Below, one piece after another: positions 52,491-62,800 of a stretch of DNA of 64,000 nucleotides. The position numbers and the translations under genes were made by a program. Below the pieces are notes generated by a model. It had not been told where the DNA came from. It saw nothing but the letters and a program-made list of their open reading frames with translations, and did no database searches. Every line of letters begins with the position of its first letter. Within the stretch, counting starts at the first letter, position 1. The stretch covers positions 1 to 64,000 of the forward strand of contig CAZZBW010000003.1 in NCBI GenBank assembly GCA_964653045.1, given 5' to 3'. The stretch is from DAOOPX01 sp964653045. GTDB taxonomy: Bacteria > Patescibacteriota > Microgenomatia > UBA1400 > PJMF01.

Positions 52491-54101
52491 ATGTCAAACA
52501 CCCTTAAACAATTGTGGCTCAAAATAGATAATAAAAGCGAAAAATTTCGTGTCCTCTCTTTTTTATTGTTGTTTGCCTTAATCTTGCGTCTTCCCAGTTT
52601 TTTTGAGCCGTACTGGTATGGCGATGAAGCTATTTATTTGACAATCGGCAACGCCCTTAATCAAGGCAAGGTACTTTATCGGGACATCGTCGATCACAAA
52701 ACACCAGTAATTTATTACTTGGCCAGAGTGGGCTCACAACTCAATTTTCGCTTACTCTTGACTTGTTGGATGCTGGTGAGCTACGGGCTGTACTACGCGG
52801 TTGTTTCACGGCTACTTAAACACAGAGTCCTTACTTATACAGCAACGTTGGTATTTATCGTCATTACCACTATCCCACTTCTCGAAGGATTGATTCCCAA
52901 TGGCGAACTGTTTGTCCTAGGTTTTGTGTTAGCAAGTTTTTATGTTCTAAGTAAAACTCTGTTGTGGCGTAAGTTTTTTTCTGCCGATCAAACATCTCTT
53001 GCTGACACAAAACCTAATAATAATCAGCTGCTGTTTATTAGCGGCTCCCTGATGGGAGCCGCGATCCTGACCAAGGTCCCAGCTATTTTTGATGCAGCTG
53101 CAGTGGGTTTAATCGGCTGGTTTGCTTTGTTTAATAAAACTAAATGGTCAAAGTTTTCACAACCTAAATTCTATCGAGCAATAATTCAACAGTTTTTTGC
53201 CACACTCCTTTCGTTCCGCTGGTGGCTAGCTGGACTGTTGATCATTCTATTACTTTCAGTTCTGTACTTTATGTTCAAAGGAGCTGAAACAGAATATTTA
53301 CAATATGGTCTCCTCTATAATTTCCACTACACCGGCACCTGGATTCCTGAGTCTTCAACTTGGTTTGCTCCAATTTGGCTACCGCTTATTGGAAAGTTCG
53401 CAGTTGCAGCAATCTTTATTTTTGGCTTGAGCTTTACTAAAGCTATTCTCTCACCAGTAACTCGCTGGAGTGCAGCCTGGACCATGCTGTCTTTGGTTGC
53501 TGTCACACTTTCCAACCGCCCATACCCGCACTATCTCATCCAGCTGGTTTTACCGGCCAGTATTTTAATTTTTAGCATCATTGCTTCACTCAGCACTCGC
53601 TCAATAAATATAACAAAAAAAACTTGGCATCTATCGATTTTTACTTTGCTATTGTTAATCTTTTTGCTGATCAATCAGTTGTTGAATTTTTGGGGATATG
53701 AAAGTTTCACTTACTATCGAAATTTTTATCGTTTTGCCACAGGCAAAATTGAAAGTTCAGCATACTTTAACCAGTTTAATCCATTAGTCAAAGACAACCT
53801 GCAGGTAGCGTCGATGATTGAACTATCTGGAAAGAATGAAGTTTACATTTGGGGAACCAATCCGATGCTATATGCCCAAACTCAAACATCTCCGCCCGAT
53901 CAATTTATCGTGCTTTTTCATGTTCTTGATCTAAACCGACTTGATCAAAGTATAGCGAACGTCTTCAGGGCGGAGCCTGAGTTCATTGTCGTAATGAAAG
54001 ACGCAGAGGCTCCGCCCGAATCATTTAAGCGCTTTGTCCACCAGAAATATCAACCTAAGTATCAATCCGAGTATTTAAGTCTGTGGCAACAAATAAAATG
54101 A
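52491..54101 (+). CDS. GT39-like (ArnT/PMT-type) integral membrane glycosyltransferase
   Basis: A 536-residue polytopic protein with roughly 11 membrane helices. The first outside loop has YWYGDEAIYLTIGNALNQGK and YRDIVDHKTPVIYY, where the Asp-Glu pair is the catalytic acidic site of the GT-C/ArnT class. Such enzymes move a sugar from a polyprenyl phosphate to a lipid or protein on the outer face of the membrane. The C-terminal soluble part (about 430-536) ends with an ALG-like domain. The gene is followed by a small membrane gene overlapping four bases. Donor and acceptor unknown. Two inverted repeats lie inside (53041-53062 and 53968-54017). Confidence 0.82.
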   Translation: MSNTLKQLWLKIDNKSEKFRVLSFLLLFALILRLPSFFEPYWYGDEAIYLTIGNALNQGKVLYRDIVDHKTPVIYYLARVGSQLNFRLLLTCWMLVSYGLYYAVVSRLLKHRVLTYTATLVFIVITTIPLLEGLIPNGELFVLGFVLASFYVLSKTLLWRKFFSADQTSLADTKPNNNQLLFISGSLMGAAILTKVPAIFDAAAVGLIGWFALFNKTKWSKFSQPKFYRAIIQQFFATLLSFRWWLAGLLIILLLSVLYFMFKGAETEYLQYGLLYNFHYTGTWIPESSTWFAPIWLPLIGKFAVAAIFIFGLSFTKAILSPVTRWSAAWTMLSLVAVTLSNRPYPHYLIQLVLPASILIFSIIASLSTRSINITKKTWHLSIFTLLLLIFLLINQLLNFWGYESFTYYRNFYRFATGKIESSAYFNQFNPLVKDNLQVASMIELSGKNEVYIWGTNPMLYAQTQTSPPDQFIVLFHVLDLNRLDQSIANVFRAEPEFIVVMKDAEAPPESFKRFVHQKYQPKYQSEYLSLWQQIK

Positions 54102-54451
54102 AAAAATTTCCTAGTTTACTACAGATATTTCATCCCAAACTCCGCCCCCCAATTTACTTAGGTTTATTCTTGACATTACTCATCGCGCTACTCTGTGGCA
54201 ACTACATAATTTTTGCTCAACCAGAGCTACCAATTTTTTATACTTTGGCTGAACCAGAAAATATCCTCCAACCCAAAATTTGGCTGATTCTCTTACCAGC
54301 TCTCTCGATGGTAATTAGTCTAATTACCATGGCCATAGTACACCTGATGTCTTCGCTTGAAAGCTCCCTACTCAGGCTTTATGCCTGGGCAAGTCTAGCC
54401 TCTCAAATTGTGCTGTTAATGAGTGCTGTAAGGATTATTCTGATCACTTAA
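54098..54451 (+). CDS. Small membrane protein in glycosylation operon (117 residues)
   Basis: The ATG 54098 (MKKFPSLLQIFHP) overlaps the previous stop by four bases (ATGA), which decides the start. Three membrane helices are predicted (about 20-40, 60-83 and 90-114). No family recognised. It lies between two glycan genes and may assist one of them. Confidence 0.7.
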   Translation: MKKFPSLLQIFHPKLRPPIYLGLFLTLLIALLCGNYIIFAQPELPIFYTLAEPENILQPKIWLILLPALSMVISLITMAIVHLMSSLESSLLRLYAWASLASQIVLLMSAVRIILIT

Positions 54452-54464
54452 TCAATACTTGAAT

Positions 54465-55526
54465 ATGATCGCCTTCATTACCGCTGCTTTGCTGACCTTC
54501 TTCATCACACCTATGATTATCTGGCTCTACCGTCGCCTCAACTGGTTGGACGATCCTGCCAAAACTAAACATGTCAAGGTCATCCACACCCAGCCCATTC
54601 CTCGTGGCGGCGGCATCAGTATTTTTTTGTCCATACTAATCGCATGCGCAATGTTTCTCGATTTTGATAAGTACTTAATTGCAATCATGCTAGCCAGTCT
54701 GATCACCATAGCTGTGGGTGTTTGGGACGACGTCAAAAACATCAGTCCTTGGATTAGACTGGCCAGCAATATCTTGGCCGCTCTAATTGTAGTCGCGGCC
54801 GGAATCGGGATTGCTTATGTTTCCAACCCATTTGGAGCGGGGGTCGTCCACCTCGATCAACCACAACTGCGAATATTCATTTTTAATCAGTGGCGAAGTA
54901 TTTGGATCTTGGCAGATTTTCTGGCATTGATATTTATTGTCTGGAACATGAATATCATTAACTGGTCTTCAGGAATTCCCGGTCAGATGTCCGGCTTAGT
55001 AGTAATCTCCAGCTGCTTTATTGGCTTGCTTTCAACTAAATTTATCGATGATCCCACCCAATTTAGTACGATTATTCTCTGCTTTATTGTGGCCGGAGCA
55101 TATGCCGGCTATTTATTTTGGAACTGGCAACCGCAAAAAAGCATGCCTGGATACGGTGGCAGCAGTTTAGCTGGCCTACTCTTATCTGTCCTGGCAATTT
55201 TGTCTGGGGCCAAGGTAGCCACCATGTTGATGGTATTAGCTGTACCCACCGCCGACGCCGTTTTTACAATCCTACGTCGTCTACGTGCCAAGAAATCACC
55301 GTTCTTTGGTGATCGAGGTCACATGCATCACAAATTAATCGATGTCCTGGGATGGTCTCAAACTCAAACCGCGGTTTTTTATTGGTTAAGTAGTTTTGGA
55401 TTGGGCATGCTCTCTCTGTATTTGAATACTTGGCAAAAATTAGGTACAATCGCTCTAGTTTTTGGCTTAGTTTTTGCTTTTATGATTTGGGCGAAAATTA
55501 ATGCACTCAGCATATACAAGCGATGA
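54465..55526 (+). CDS. WecA/MraY-family polyprenyl-phosphate sugar-1-phosphate transferase, with altered active site
   Basis: Family members transfer a sugar-1-phosphate from a UDP-sugar to polyprenyl phosphate in the membrane, starting glycan assembly. The 353-residue protein from ATG 54465 has about ten membrane helices, the WecA-like DDPAKTKHVK (29-38), PRGGGISIF, the Asp pair in VGVWDDVKN, and a RGHMHHK motif matching WecA HIHH. However, the NxxNxxDGxDGL catalytic segment reads NIINWSSGIPGQMSGL here, and both conserved Asp are absent. Many Patescibacteria have a GVDGQ variant at this place; this protein has IPGQ. It overlaps the UbiA-like gene by four bases. Activity is therefore uncertain. 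Confidence 0.85.
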   Translation: MIAFITAALLTFFITPMIIWLYRRLNWLDDPAKTKHVKVIHTQPIPRGGGISIFLSILIACAMFLDFDKYLIAIMLASLITIAVGVWDDVKNISPWIRLASNILAALIVVAAGIGIAYVSNPFGAGVVHLDQPQLRIFIFNQWRSIWILADFLALIFIVWNMNIINWSSGIPGQMSGLVVISSCFIGLLSTKFIDDPTQFSTIILCFIVAGAYAGYLFWNWQPQKSMPGYGGSSLAGLLLSVLAILSGAKVATMLMVLAVPTADAVFTILRRLRAKKSPFFGDRGHMHHKLIDVLGWSQTQTAVFYWLSSFGLGMLSLYLNTWQKLGTIALVFGLVFAFMIWAKINALSIYKR

Positions 55527-56491
55527 AACACAATACCCTTCTCATGACTGCCTATTACCTACTCAAATCAATGCGACCCAGGCAGTGGGTAAAAAATGTT
55601 TCGCTTTATGCTGCATTGGTTTTTTCAGGTTTCTTTTTTTATGTTCCGGCCAATGGTTGGCCGTACGCAGCCACAGTTACTTGGGCCGTGTTGACCTTTT
55701 GCGCTCTGACTTCCAGTATCTATTTAATTAACGATCTGGTGGATCGCCAAGCCGATCGTTCCCACCCCTTCAAAAGCAAAAGGCCAATCGCTTCTGGAAA
55801 AATATCTCCGCAACTAGCTATGTTTGTGGCCATACTAGGATTGATTGCAACTTTTCTCATTTCTTGGAACTTGGGCTGGTTTTTCCAACTGCTGGTTTGG
55901 GCATATTTCTTACTCCAAATTGTTTATGCTTTTTATTTGAAAAACCAGCCAATTTTTGACGTAGTTTCAATCGCCGCGGGTTTTGTAATTCGGGTTTACG
56001 CTGGTGCGGTGGTGGTAAATCTTCACACCAGCGTCTGGTTTTTATTGACCATCATTTCTGCCTCACTGTTTTTGGCTGTCGCCAAAAGGCAAAGTGAAAG
56101 GACATTATTAACTAATTCGGCAGAATCACTTGGCCAAACCCGGAAAATTCTGACTAAGTACAGTCAGCGCCTGCTCGATCAATATACCAGCATGTTTGCG
56201 ACAGCCACTTGGATTAGTTACGCCCTTTTTGCTTTTCAACACGAGATCAGTCGTGACAACTTGCTCTTCGGTTCTGCTTACAGCCTTCTTCCTCGCTCCC
56301 TTCATTCTTATAAATTACTGATGCTTTCATTACCTTTCGTCATATTTGGAGTAATGAGGTATTTACACTTAGTCTATGAAAACAACCGGGGTGAGTCTCC
56401 TGACCAAGTATTGTTCAATGATAAAACCATGCTGGTGACAGCGATTAGTTACCTGGCTGTGATTATGATCGTAATTTACGGCATCCAGTAG
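55523..56491 (+). CDS. UbiA-family prenyltransferase, decaprenyl-phosphate phosphoribosyltransferase-like
   Basis: A 322-residue membrane protein with about eight helices. It has the UbiA motif as NDLVDRQADRSHPFKSKRP (near 72-90), the form found in DPPR synthase (Rv3806c type), which puts phosphoribose on polyprenyl phosphate for arabinan-like donors. SMRPRQWVKN at the N-terminus is also typical. The start ATG 55523 overlaps the previous gene by four bases. Together with the adjacent WecA-like protein and GT-C enzymes it suggests lipid-linked pentose or hexose donors. The actual product is not proven. Confidence 0.87.
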   Translation: MKHNTLLMTAYYLLKSMRPRQWVKNVSLYAALVFSGFFFYVPANGWPYAATVTWAVLTFCALTSSIYLINDLVDRQADRSHPFKSKRPIASGKISPQLAMFVAILGLIATFLISWNLGWFFQLLVWAYFLLQIVYAFYLKNQPIFDVVSIAAGFVIRVYAGAVVVNLHTSVWFLLTIISASLFLAVAKRQSERTLLTNSAESLGQTRKILTKYSQRLLDQYTSMFATATWISYALFAFQHEISRDNLLFGSAYSLLPRSLHSYKLLMLSLPFVIFGVMRYLHLVYENNRGESPDQVLFNDKTMLVTAISYLAVIMIVIYGIQ

Positions 56492-56518
56492 CTTTTAAAC
56501 AAGAGTATTAAGGAAATT

Positions 56519-58621
56519 ATGTTTAGTGATTTAGTTAACGTAGTTTTGAGTTGGATTCTATTTTCTTCGCTGGCCCTACTTAGTCTTCCAATCCTCAATC
56601 TTCTTCTCCACAAGCATGCCCCAGACATGGGCTGGGCTTGGGGTCGGGTGTTTGGTTGGTTAATGATCAGTGTACCCATATGGATCTTGGCTCATTTTGG
56701 TATACCAATTAATACCACCGCAGGTGTTTGGATCTTGTTCCTCGGATTATTACTTATTAGTGCTAGATTATTTCAGCTGCATCAAGCTGAAATTTTAAAT
56801 AACTGGATCAAAGCTAAACCATTAATCATTACTGAAGAGATTTTGTTTGCCGTTGGCTTACTTTTTCTCTGCTTGGTGCGTGGTTATCAACCTGACATCA
56901 ATGGTTTGGAAAAATTTATGGATGCTGGTTTGATGGTGTCATATCTTAACTCACCCACCCTGCCGATTCCTGATATGTGGCTATCTGGCTTTAGCTTCAA
57001 TTACTACACCTTTGGTCACTTCATGGGAGCAATCGCCAGTCAAGTTATTCGACAAGATATTGCTTTAAGTTATAACATTATGCTCGGCATTATCATGGGT
57101 TTGACCCTCCAACAAAGCTTTGGCATCCTCGCCTGGTTGTTAAAAAAGATAAACAATATGCGCACCGTCGTTTTGGCTGGCGTGGTCGGTTCGCTGCTGG
57201 TCACGGTGGGCGGCAACACTCAACACGTCTGGTTCTTTTTGAAAAATGGCTCGTTTAAGGGTTACTGGTATCCCGATGCGACTCGATTTATCCCCAATAC
57301 CATTCATGAGTTTCCTTCATACAGCTTCATTGTCTCTGATCTCCACGCTCATGTATGGAGCATGGTGCTGGTTTTGCTGCTTATTCCCCTAATCTTTGCT
57401 TGGGGGGAGGCGGTTACGGCTCACTTCCAAGTAAAAAAGATTAGCGAGCAAAAACACGTGCTGTTACTGGCAACAATTATTGGTTCATTGATTGGTTTAA
57501 TTGCTTCAACTAGTACTTGGGATACGATGATTTATGGACCACTGCTTGGAATCGTCGGAGCGCTGCAATTAATTAAAACTAAGGGGAAAGCGCTCAAAGT
57601 CCTCATTAATTCCGCTGTACTGGTGATTTTGAGCGCCCTAATTTTCGCAAGTCCTTGGCTACTTAACTTTGAATCAATCTCCGAAGGAGTACGGGCAGTC
57701 AAAGAAAGATCAGAAATCTGGCGATTCTTGGCGCTGTGGATCGGTTTACTTACCTGCTCAATCGCTGCATTTGTGATTGCCTTGCGCCGGTTCATTAAAA
57801 CAAATGAACCAAGTAACTGGCAAGTTATTGGATTAACCCTACTGGCTTGGACACTATTAATTGTCCCAGAGATTATCTTTTTCAAAGACATTTATCCCGG
57901 TCATCCCAGAGCCAATACCATGTTCAAACTGACATTCCAAGCTTTTATTCTGATGCAGCTGCTGACCGGCTGGCTCTTGGCTCAAGTAATTGAATTAAGT
58001 AAGCGAGTCAATCTCGAAAGTTCCTTCGCCAAACGCATCCAACTGCTTTCACCGCTTATTATTCTTTCCCTTTACACCATGGCTGTCCTCAGTTATCCGT
58101 ATTTCGGCTATCGAGATTATTACGGTCTTAAAGTATACAAGGGACTTGACGGGCTCAAGTGGTTAGAAACGTTACACCCCAATGACTTTGCGGCAATGGA
58201 GTGGCTAAATAAAACTGTTCCAGCAAACAGCGTGGTGCTGGAAGCAGTGGGTGAAAGCTATACTACTTACTCTCGCGTCTCGGCATTTACCAAAGTCAAT
58301 ACTGTCTTAGGTTGGCCAGTCCACGAGTGGCTGTGGCGCGGTAGTTTCGACATTCCTGGTAAACGGGTCGAAGAAGTGAAAAATATCTATAACTTGCCTC
58401 TGTCGGCAGAGTCGCTGCAAAAATTGCGCGAGTATCAGGTCGAGTATATCTTCATCGGCGATAAAGAACGAGAGGCATATCCCGAACTTAGCTTGGTAGA
58501 GTTAAAATCACTCGGACCGGTGGTGTTTCAAGCAGGGGAAACCATCATTATTGAGTTGGGCGGAATAAAGCCAGCCACTCAACCTCCATCTCAAGATTCC
58601 GGCCTGATCGAGTTTAGATGA
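56519..58621 (+). CDS. DUF2298 (YYY family) polytopic membrane protein
   Basis: A 700-residue protein with about 14 membrane helices. It carries the DUF2298 signatures: DINGLEKFMDAGLMVSYLNS, PIPDMWLSGFSFNYYTFGHF (near 140-175) and HEFPSYSFIVSDLHAHVWSM. The C-terminal soluble region (about 560-700) includes WLNKTVPANSVVLEAVGESY, resembling the outside domain of oligosaccharyltransferase-like GT-C proteins. The family is common in Chloroflexi and Patescibacteria and is probably a glycosyltransferase, though its biochemistry is not known. It overlaps the PMT-like gene by four bases. Confidence 0.88.
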   Translation: MFSDLVNVVLSWILFSSLALLSLPILNLLLHKHAPDMGWAWGRVFGWLMISVPIWILAHFGIPINTTAGVWILFLGLLLISARLFQLHQAEILNNWIKAKPLIITEEILFAVGLLFLCLVRGYQPDINGLEKFMDAGLMVSYLNSPTLPIPDMWLSGFSFNYYTFGHFMGAIASQVIRQDIALSYNIMLGIIMGLTLQQSFGILAWLLKKINNMRTVVLAGVVGSLLVTVGGNTQHVWFFLKNGSFKGYWYPDATRFIPNTIHEFPSYSFIVSDLHAHVWSMVLVLLLIPLIFAWGEAVTAHFQVKKISEQKHVLLLATIIGSLIGLIASTSTWDTMIYGPLLGIVGALQLIKTKGKALKVLINSAVLVILSALIFASPWLLNFESISEGVRAVKERSEIWRFLALWIGLLTCSIAAFVIALRRFIKTNEPSNWQVIGLTLLAWTLLIVPEIIFFKDIYPGHPRANTMFKLTFQAFILMQLLTGWLLAQVIELSKRVNLESSFAKRIQLLSPLIILSLYTMAVLSYPYFGYRDYYGLKVYKGLDGLKWLETLHPNDFAAMEWLNKTVPANSVVLEAVGESYTTYSRVSAFTKVNTVLGWPVHEWLWRGSFDIPGKRVEEVKNIYNLPLSAESLQKLREYQVEYIFIGDKEREAYPELSLVELKSLGPVVFQAGETIIIELGGIKPATQPPSQDSGLIEFR

Positions 58622-59859
58622 CAATTATTACCAAAATCACCCAGGTTGCTCAAAAATATTTTTGGTTGCTGGTGTTATTCATATTTGGGGCCAACCTCTT
58701 GGTAAGAGTATCCCAGATATCGCACCCCAATCAATATATATTTGATGAAGATATGCACGCGTTTACGGCAGGGCTGATGGCGCGCGGTGACCCGCGCGCC
58801 TATGAGTGGTGGCATCCACCGTTGATTAGCGAACAAAACCAATATACTTATCGTGCTCCAGCAATTGAGTGGCTCCACCCACCGCTGGCAAAGCTGCTGC
58901 AAGCAACAAGCATTAATATGTTGGGTGACAATCCATTTGGTTGGCGCCTACCGTCAGCACTGGCAGGCGCTTTATTAGCGATGTTTGTTTCAGTTTTTAC
59001 ATTGAAATTAACACGAAATCGATTTATTGCGCTGTTGGCCGGACTGATTACAACAATTGAGCCGCTGCTGATTGCTCAATCGCGAATCGCTTCTCCAGAC
59101 ATTTTTTTGGCTGTATTTACATTGCTCACGATTTGGCTTTACTGGTTGTGGATGATGCAGCGCCGGCCGACACTGTTAATTATGACTGGAGTAGCGTTTG
59201 GCTTGGCTCTAGCAACTAAGTGGTCGGCGCTGTTTATTTTGCCTGGATTAGCTGCTTTCACTTGGTTTTACCAGACAGGTAACAACACTCGAGTGAGGCT
59301 AATTCATAAATTCCGCCAACTTTTTTTAAGTACCTTTGCCATTATCTTTATGGGCCTAGGTGTATATATATTTAGCTTCACTCAAGCAATTATTCAGGGA
59401 AAAACCGCCTTTGACCTGATTGAGCTTCACTATCAAGGGCTCAACTACCAAGTTCGAGCTGAGTTCGAGCACCCATATGCCAGCCGACCCCTGCAATGGC
59501 TAATCGGTCAAGTGCCAGTTGTTTATTACTATCAACAAAGCGGAGAACAGTTGACAAAAATCGTAGCGCAACCGATTGCTGTACTAATAATTATGGGCGT
59601 TGCGGGTGTGGCTTATTCATTGGTAAACATAAACAAACTAAAACCGAGAAGAGCAAGGAAGAATAAAGGCTCACTTACAACCCGCAACGCTCAACTTCTT
59701 TTAGCGTGTGTGATCATTTCATATTGGTTGCCGTGGTTTTTCATCCCACGGCCACTGTTTATTTATCAACTAACGCCAGTCATACCACTGCTGCTGATTG
59801 TTATCGCACTGATCCCATCGCAACGGGTGTCACCCCACACTTCGACTCGCTCAGTATGA
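58618..59859 (+). CDS. Dolichyl-phosphate-mannose-protein mannosyltransferase family (PMT, GT39)
   Basis: A 413-residue GT-C enzyme. The N-terminal outside loop has YIFDEDMHAFTAG (Asp-Glu catalytic pair, about 40-41) and two His-Pro-Pro motifs, EWWHPPLI and AIEWLHPPLAKLLQ, the latter being the PMT signature. About ten membrane helices follow (for example LIAGLITTIEPL and SRIASPDIFLAVFTLLTIWL regions). It would transfer mannose from a polyprenyl-phosphate donor to secreted proteins. It is the last gene of the operon and ends 14 bases from the UvrD stop, convergently. The ATG overlaps the DUF2298 stop by four bases (ATGA). Confidence 0.88.
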   Translation: MTIITKITQVAQKYFWLLVLFIFGANLLVRVSQISHPNQYIFDEDMHAFTAGLMARGDPRAYEWWHPPLISEQNQYTYRAPAIEWLHPPLAKLLQATSINMLGDNPFGWRLPSALAGALLAMFVSVFTLKLTRNRFIALLAGLITTIEPLLIAQSRIASPDIFLAVFTLLTIWLYWLWMMQRRPTLLIMTGVAFGLALATKWSALFILPGLAAFTWFYQTGNNTRVRLIHKFRQLFLSTFAIIFMGLGVYIFSFTQAIIQGKTAFDLIELHYQGLNYQVRAEFEHPYASRPLQWLIGQVPVVYYYQQSGEQLTKIVAQPIAVLIIMGVAGVAYSLVNINKLKPRRARKNKGSLTTRNAQLLLACVIISYWLPWFFIPRPLFIYQLTPVIPLLLIVIALIPSQRVSPHTSTRSV

Positions 59860-59873
59860 TAATGAAGAATCCC

Positions 59874-62800
59874 CTAGCTCAAAAATGATAATCCGCGGAT
59901 CTCGGTCATTACCTCGCGGATTAATTTCTTTAGCTCCTCAACTTCTTCTTGCGGTAAATCAAAGGTGTGGCGGGCAATCTTGCCCGCCTCATTGGGCTGG
60001 ACAAACTCAAACTCGCCCAAGCTGACCTCGGGCTCAAACGCAGGTGAGAGCTGAGCCAACAGTTTGTAAAATAATAGCTGGCGTTTGTACACCCCACGGA
60101 TAGATTCGGGCAGAGCCAGCTCACGCTCAGAATAATCAGTGGTACTCACCAAACCTAAAATCTTGCGCGCTGACTGATGCCGTCCGGTTTTGTAATCGAT
60201 CACTTTCACTTGAGTTTTGTCCTGATTAATCCAATCTACCCGATCAACCCGGCCGGTCAAGTGTAAATCATTCAAATAGGTTGGGTGTTCGCCATAACCA
60301 AAACTCAACTCAAATCCCAACGCCTGTGGTGGCTGATCTGGCAGCTGGGAGTAGTATTGTTTGAGCGCTTCGTGACCTTGTAGCTGCCGGCGTTGGCGTT
60401 CTTCGGGGGTCAATACTTCTTTTTCTAGAGCACTATTAAACTCTTTTTGAATCTGCACCAGTGCCGGCGGTTTTCCTTCAGTTGCATAGAACCGGTAAAG
60501 CTTTTCTAGACCTGCGTGGAAGGCAGTACCGTAGGCCATAAACGCCTCTTTGGCTCTTGGTACCCGGAGTAACACGTCTAGCAGAAACTGCTGCGGATCA
60601 CGTAAATATTTATTCAGCGACGAGATCGAGAGCGAAAAGTTTTTGACCAAGTGATTCAAGTAAGCTTTCTCGTCGTTTGACCAGCGATGAGTTCCCAGTG
60701 GCGCACTCGGCGCTGAAGTAACCGATGAGAGTAATGTGGCTAACTGAGTTTCAATGTTAGGCAACAACTCTTCAGCCGAGTGTTGATGAATGGTAAAACT
60801 TGTCTTGGAGTCTGATCTAGTAGCTGAAACAGCTGTAAGCAGTTCGGAAACGAATTGACTCATTACCGCGTCTTTAGAGTAGTTGTTATTACTCAAAGTG
60901 CTGGGATAACAAAGCCAGGATTGTTTGGCTGTCCGAGTCAAACCGACATAAAATAATCGTCGTTCATCGGCATTTTCATCTTTTTTAGTTGGTAAAGAAA
61001 ATTGGAGTAGACTACTGGGTAAAATTAAGCCATTTTGACGGCGCCTGTTACCCCAGCGCCCATCGACCAAACCCGTGATAAACACATACTGCCACTCTCT
61101 TCCCTTAGCTTTGTGGACAGTACTCAAGCTAATCGCATTTTCTTTGACGTTCAAATCTTCAACCGACAAACTCAGACCGTGTCTTTCAATCGAGTTGAAA
61201 AACTCAACCAACTCAGCTACTCGCGCGTTTGGCTTGCTCCCTGCCATGGTTTTGATGGAGCTAAAAACACTGTTGAGAGCGATCAACAGCTCGACTTTGT
61301 TGTCTTGCGCTAAAATCCAATTGAGAAAACCCAATTGATTAATCAAATATGTAAACCACTCCGGCAGTGTCAGGTTAAAGTCTTCCCGCCCAATCACTAA
61401 AAGTTGATCAATAAATTGGTGCACCGGCTCTAGGTCAAATGGAGTGAGGGCATAACGATTGTTGGCGTTGCTAACAGACGAACTGGGTTTGGTTTCTAAA
61501 TACTCCATGATGCTCATTTTTTTCAACCCGGCTTGCCGCCCCAGTTTCATCACCACTAGCGACGACAATCCTGACCAAGGATAGGCCATGACTTCAAACA
61601 ATTGATCGGTGGGTTCACCTTGACGCAGAGCGTAAATTGTTTTAATCAGAGTTAAAAGTTGCTGGATGGGCGGGAGCGCCAGCGCGCTCCCGCCCGCTGA
61701 CAGTTCATAATTAATCTGAAACTTATCCAACACCCCAGCTATGTTCAATAGTTCTTGATTTGTCCGTGTCAGAACCGCAATCTGTTCTGGATTTACTCCA
61801 GATTTTATCAATTGCGTAATTTTTTCCGCCACCCAGAGCTGTTCACTTGGCTCTGATGCGGCGCTAACTAAATTTAAAACGTTTTCAGCCTCATTATTTT
61901 TTTTAGGATCGCTACTCGAAAGGAGTGGTTCTGTATTCAAAGTATCCATAACTGAAGTAAGAGGAGATTCCGATACTGCCTCCGTTTGATCATCACCCAG
62001 CCTAATCGATTCAAACGCGGCATGATAAATCTCACTTGGGCAACGATAACCTTGTTTCAACTCAATGATCTTGGCATTGGAAAAATTATGGACAAAACTA
62101 AACACATTTTCCAAAGACGCTCCTTGAAAACGATAAATCGCTTGGTGTGGATCACCGACGACGAATAAATTAGCCTGCTCTCCCCAATACGACACTAAGC
62201 GTTGCACTACCTGATTTTGAGCCGAGTTAGTATCTTGGTACTCATCAACTAGCACGTACTGAAATTGCTCTTGTATCTCAGTTAATAATTCTGAATCGGA
62301 CTGTAACTCACTCGCCACCATCGCGATCATATCTTCAAAGTCATAACGATTTAACTTATTTAGTTCTTTGAGATACTGCCGATAAACTAAGCCTAACTCG
62401 TTTAATTTGAGCTGTCTTTTCATTTGTTTCCGCCGCTCAGTCACGCTCTTAATTTGATCTAAATCAGCGAACTCACTGGCGATACTCTGATCAAATATAT
62501 CTGGTGGAATACCTTCACGCTTGAGATCAGCAATAGCTCGAATGATATCTTTAACGTAGTGCAAAGGCTGATTGATTGGGCGCAGATGCTCAAGCTGTAA
62601 CGCACTAACAATACTTTCGACGATTTGGATTTTTTCTAATTCGCTCAGTGGTGTTGAGTCACGGCTGATACGAAAGTATTCTGGATACTGCAAAATTAGA
62701 TCGTTACAAAATTTATGAAAAGTACTGATTCGGACTTGATACGCGGCTGGCCCGATGATCGTGGCCAGCCGCTCTTTCATATTACTTGCTGCCGAATCAG

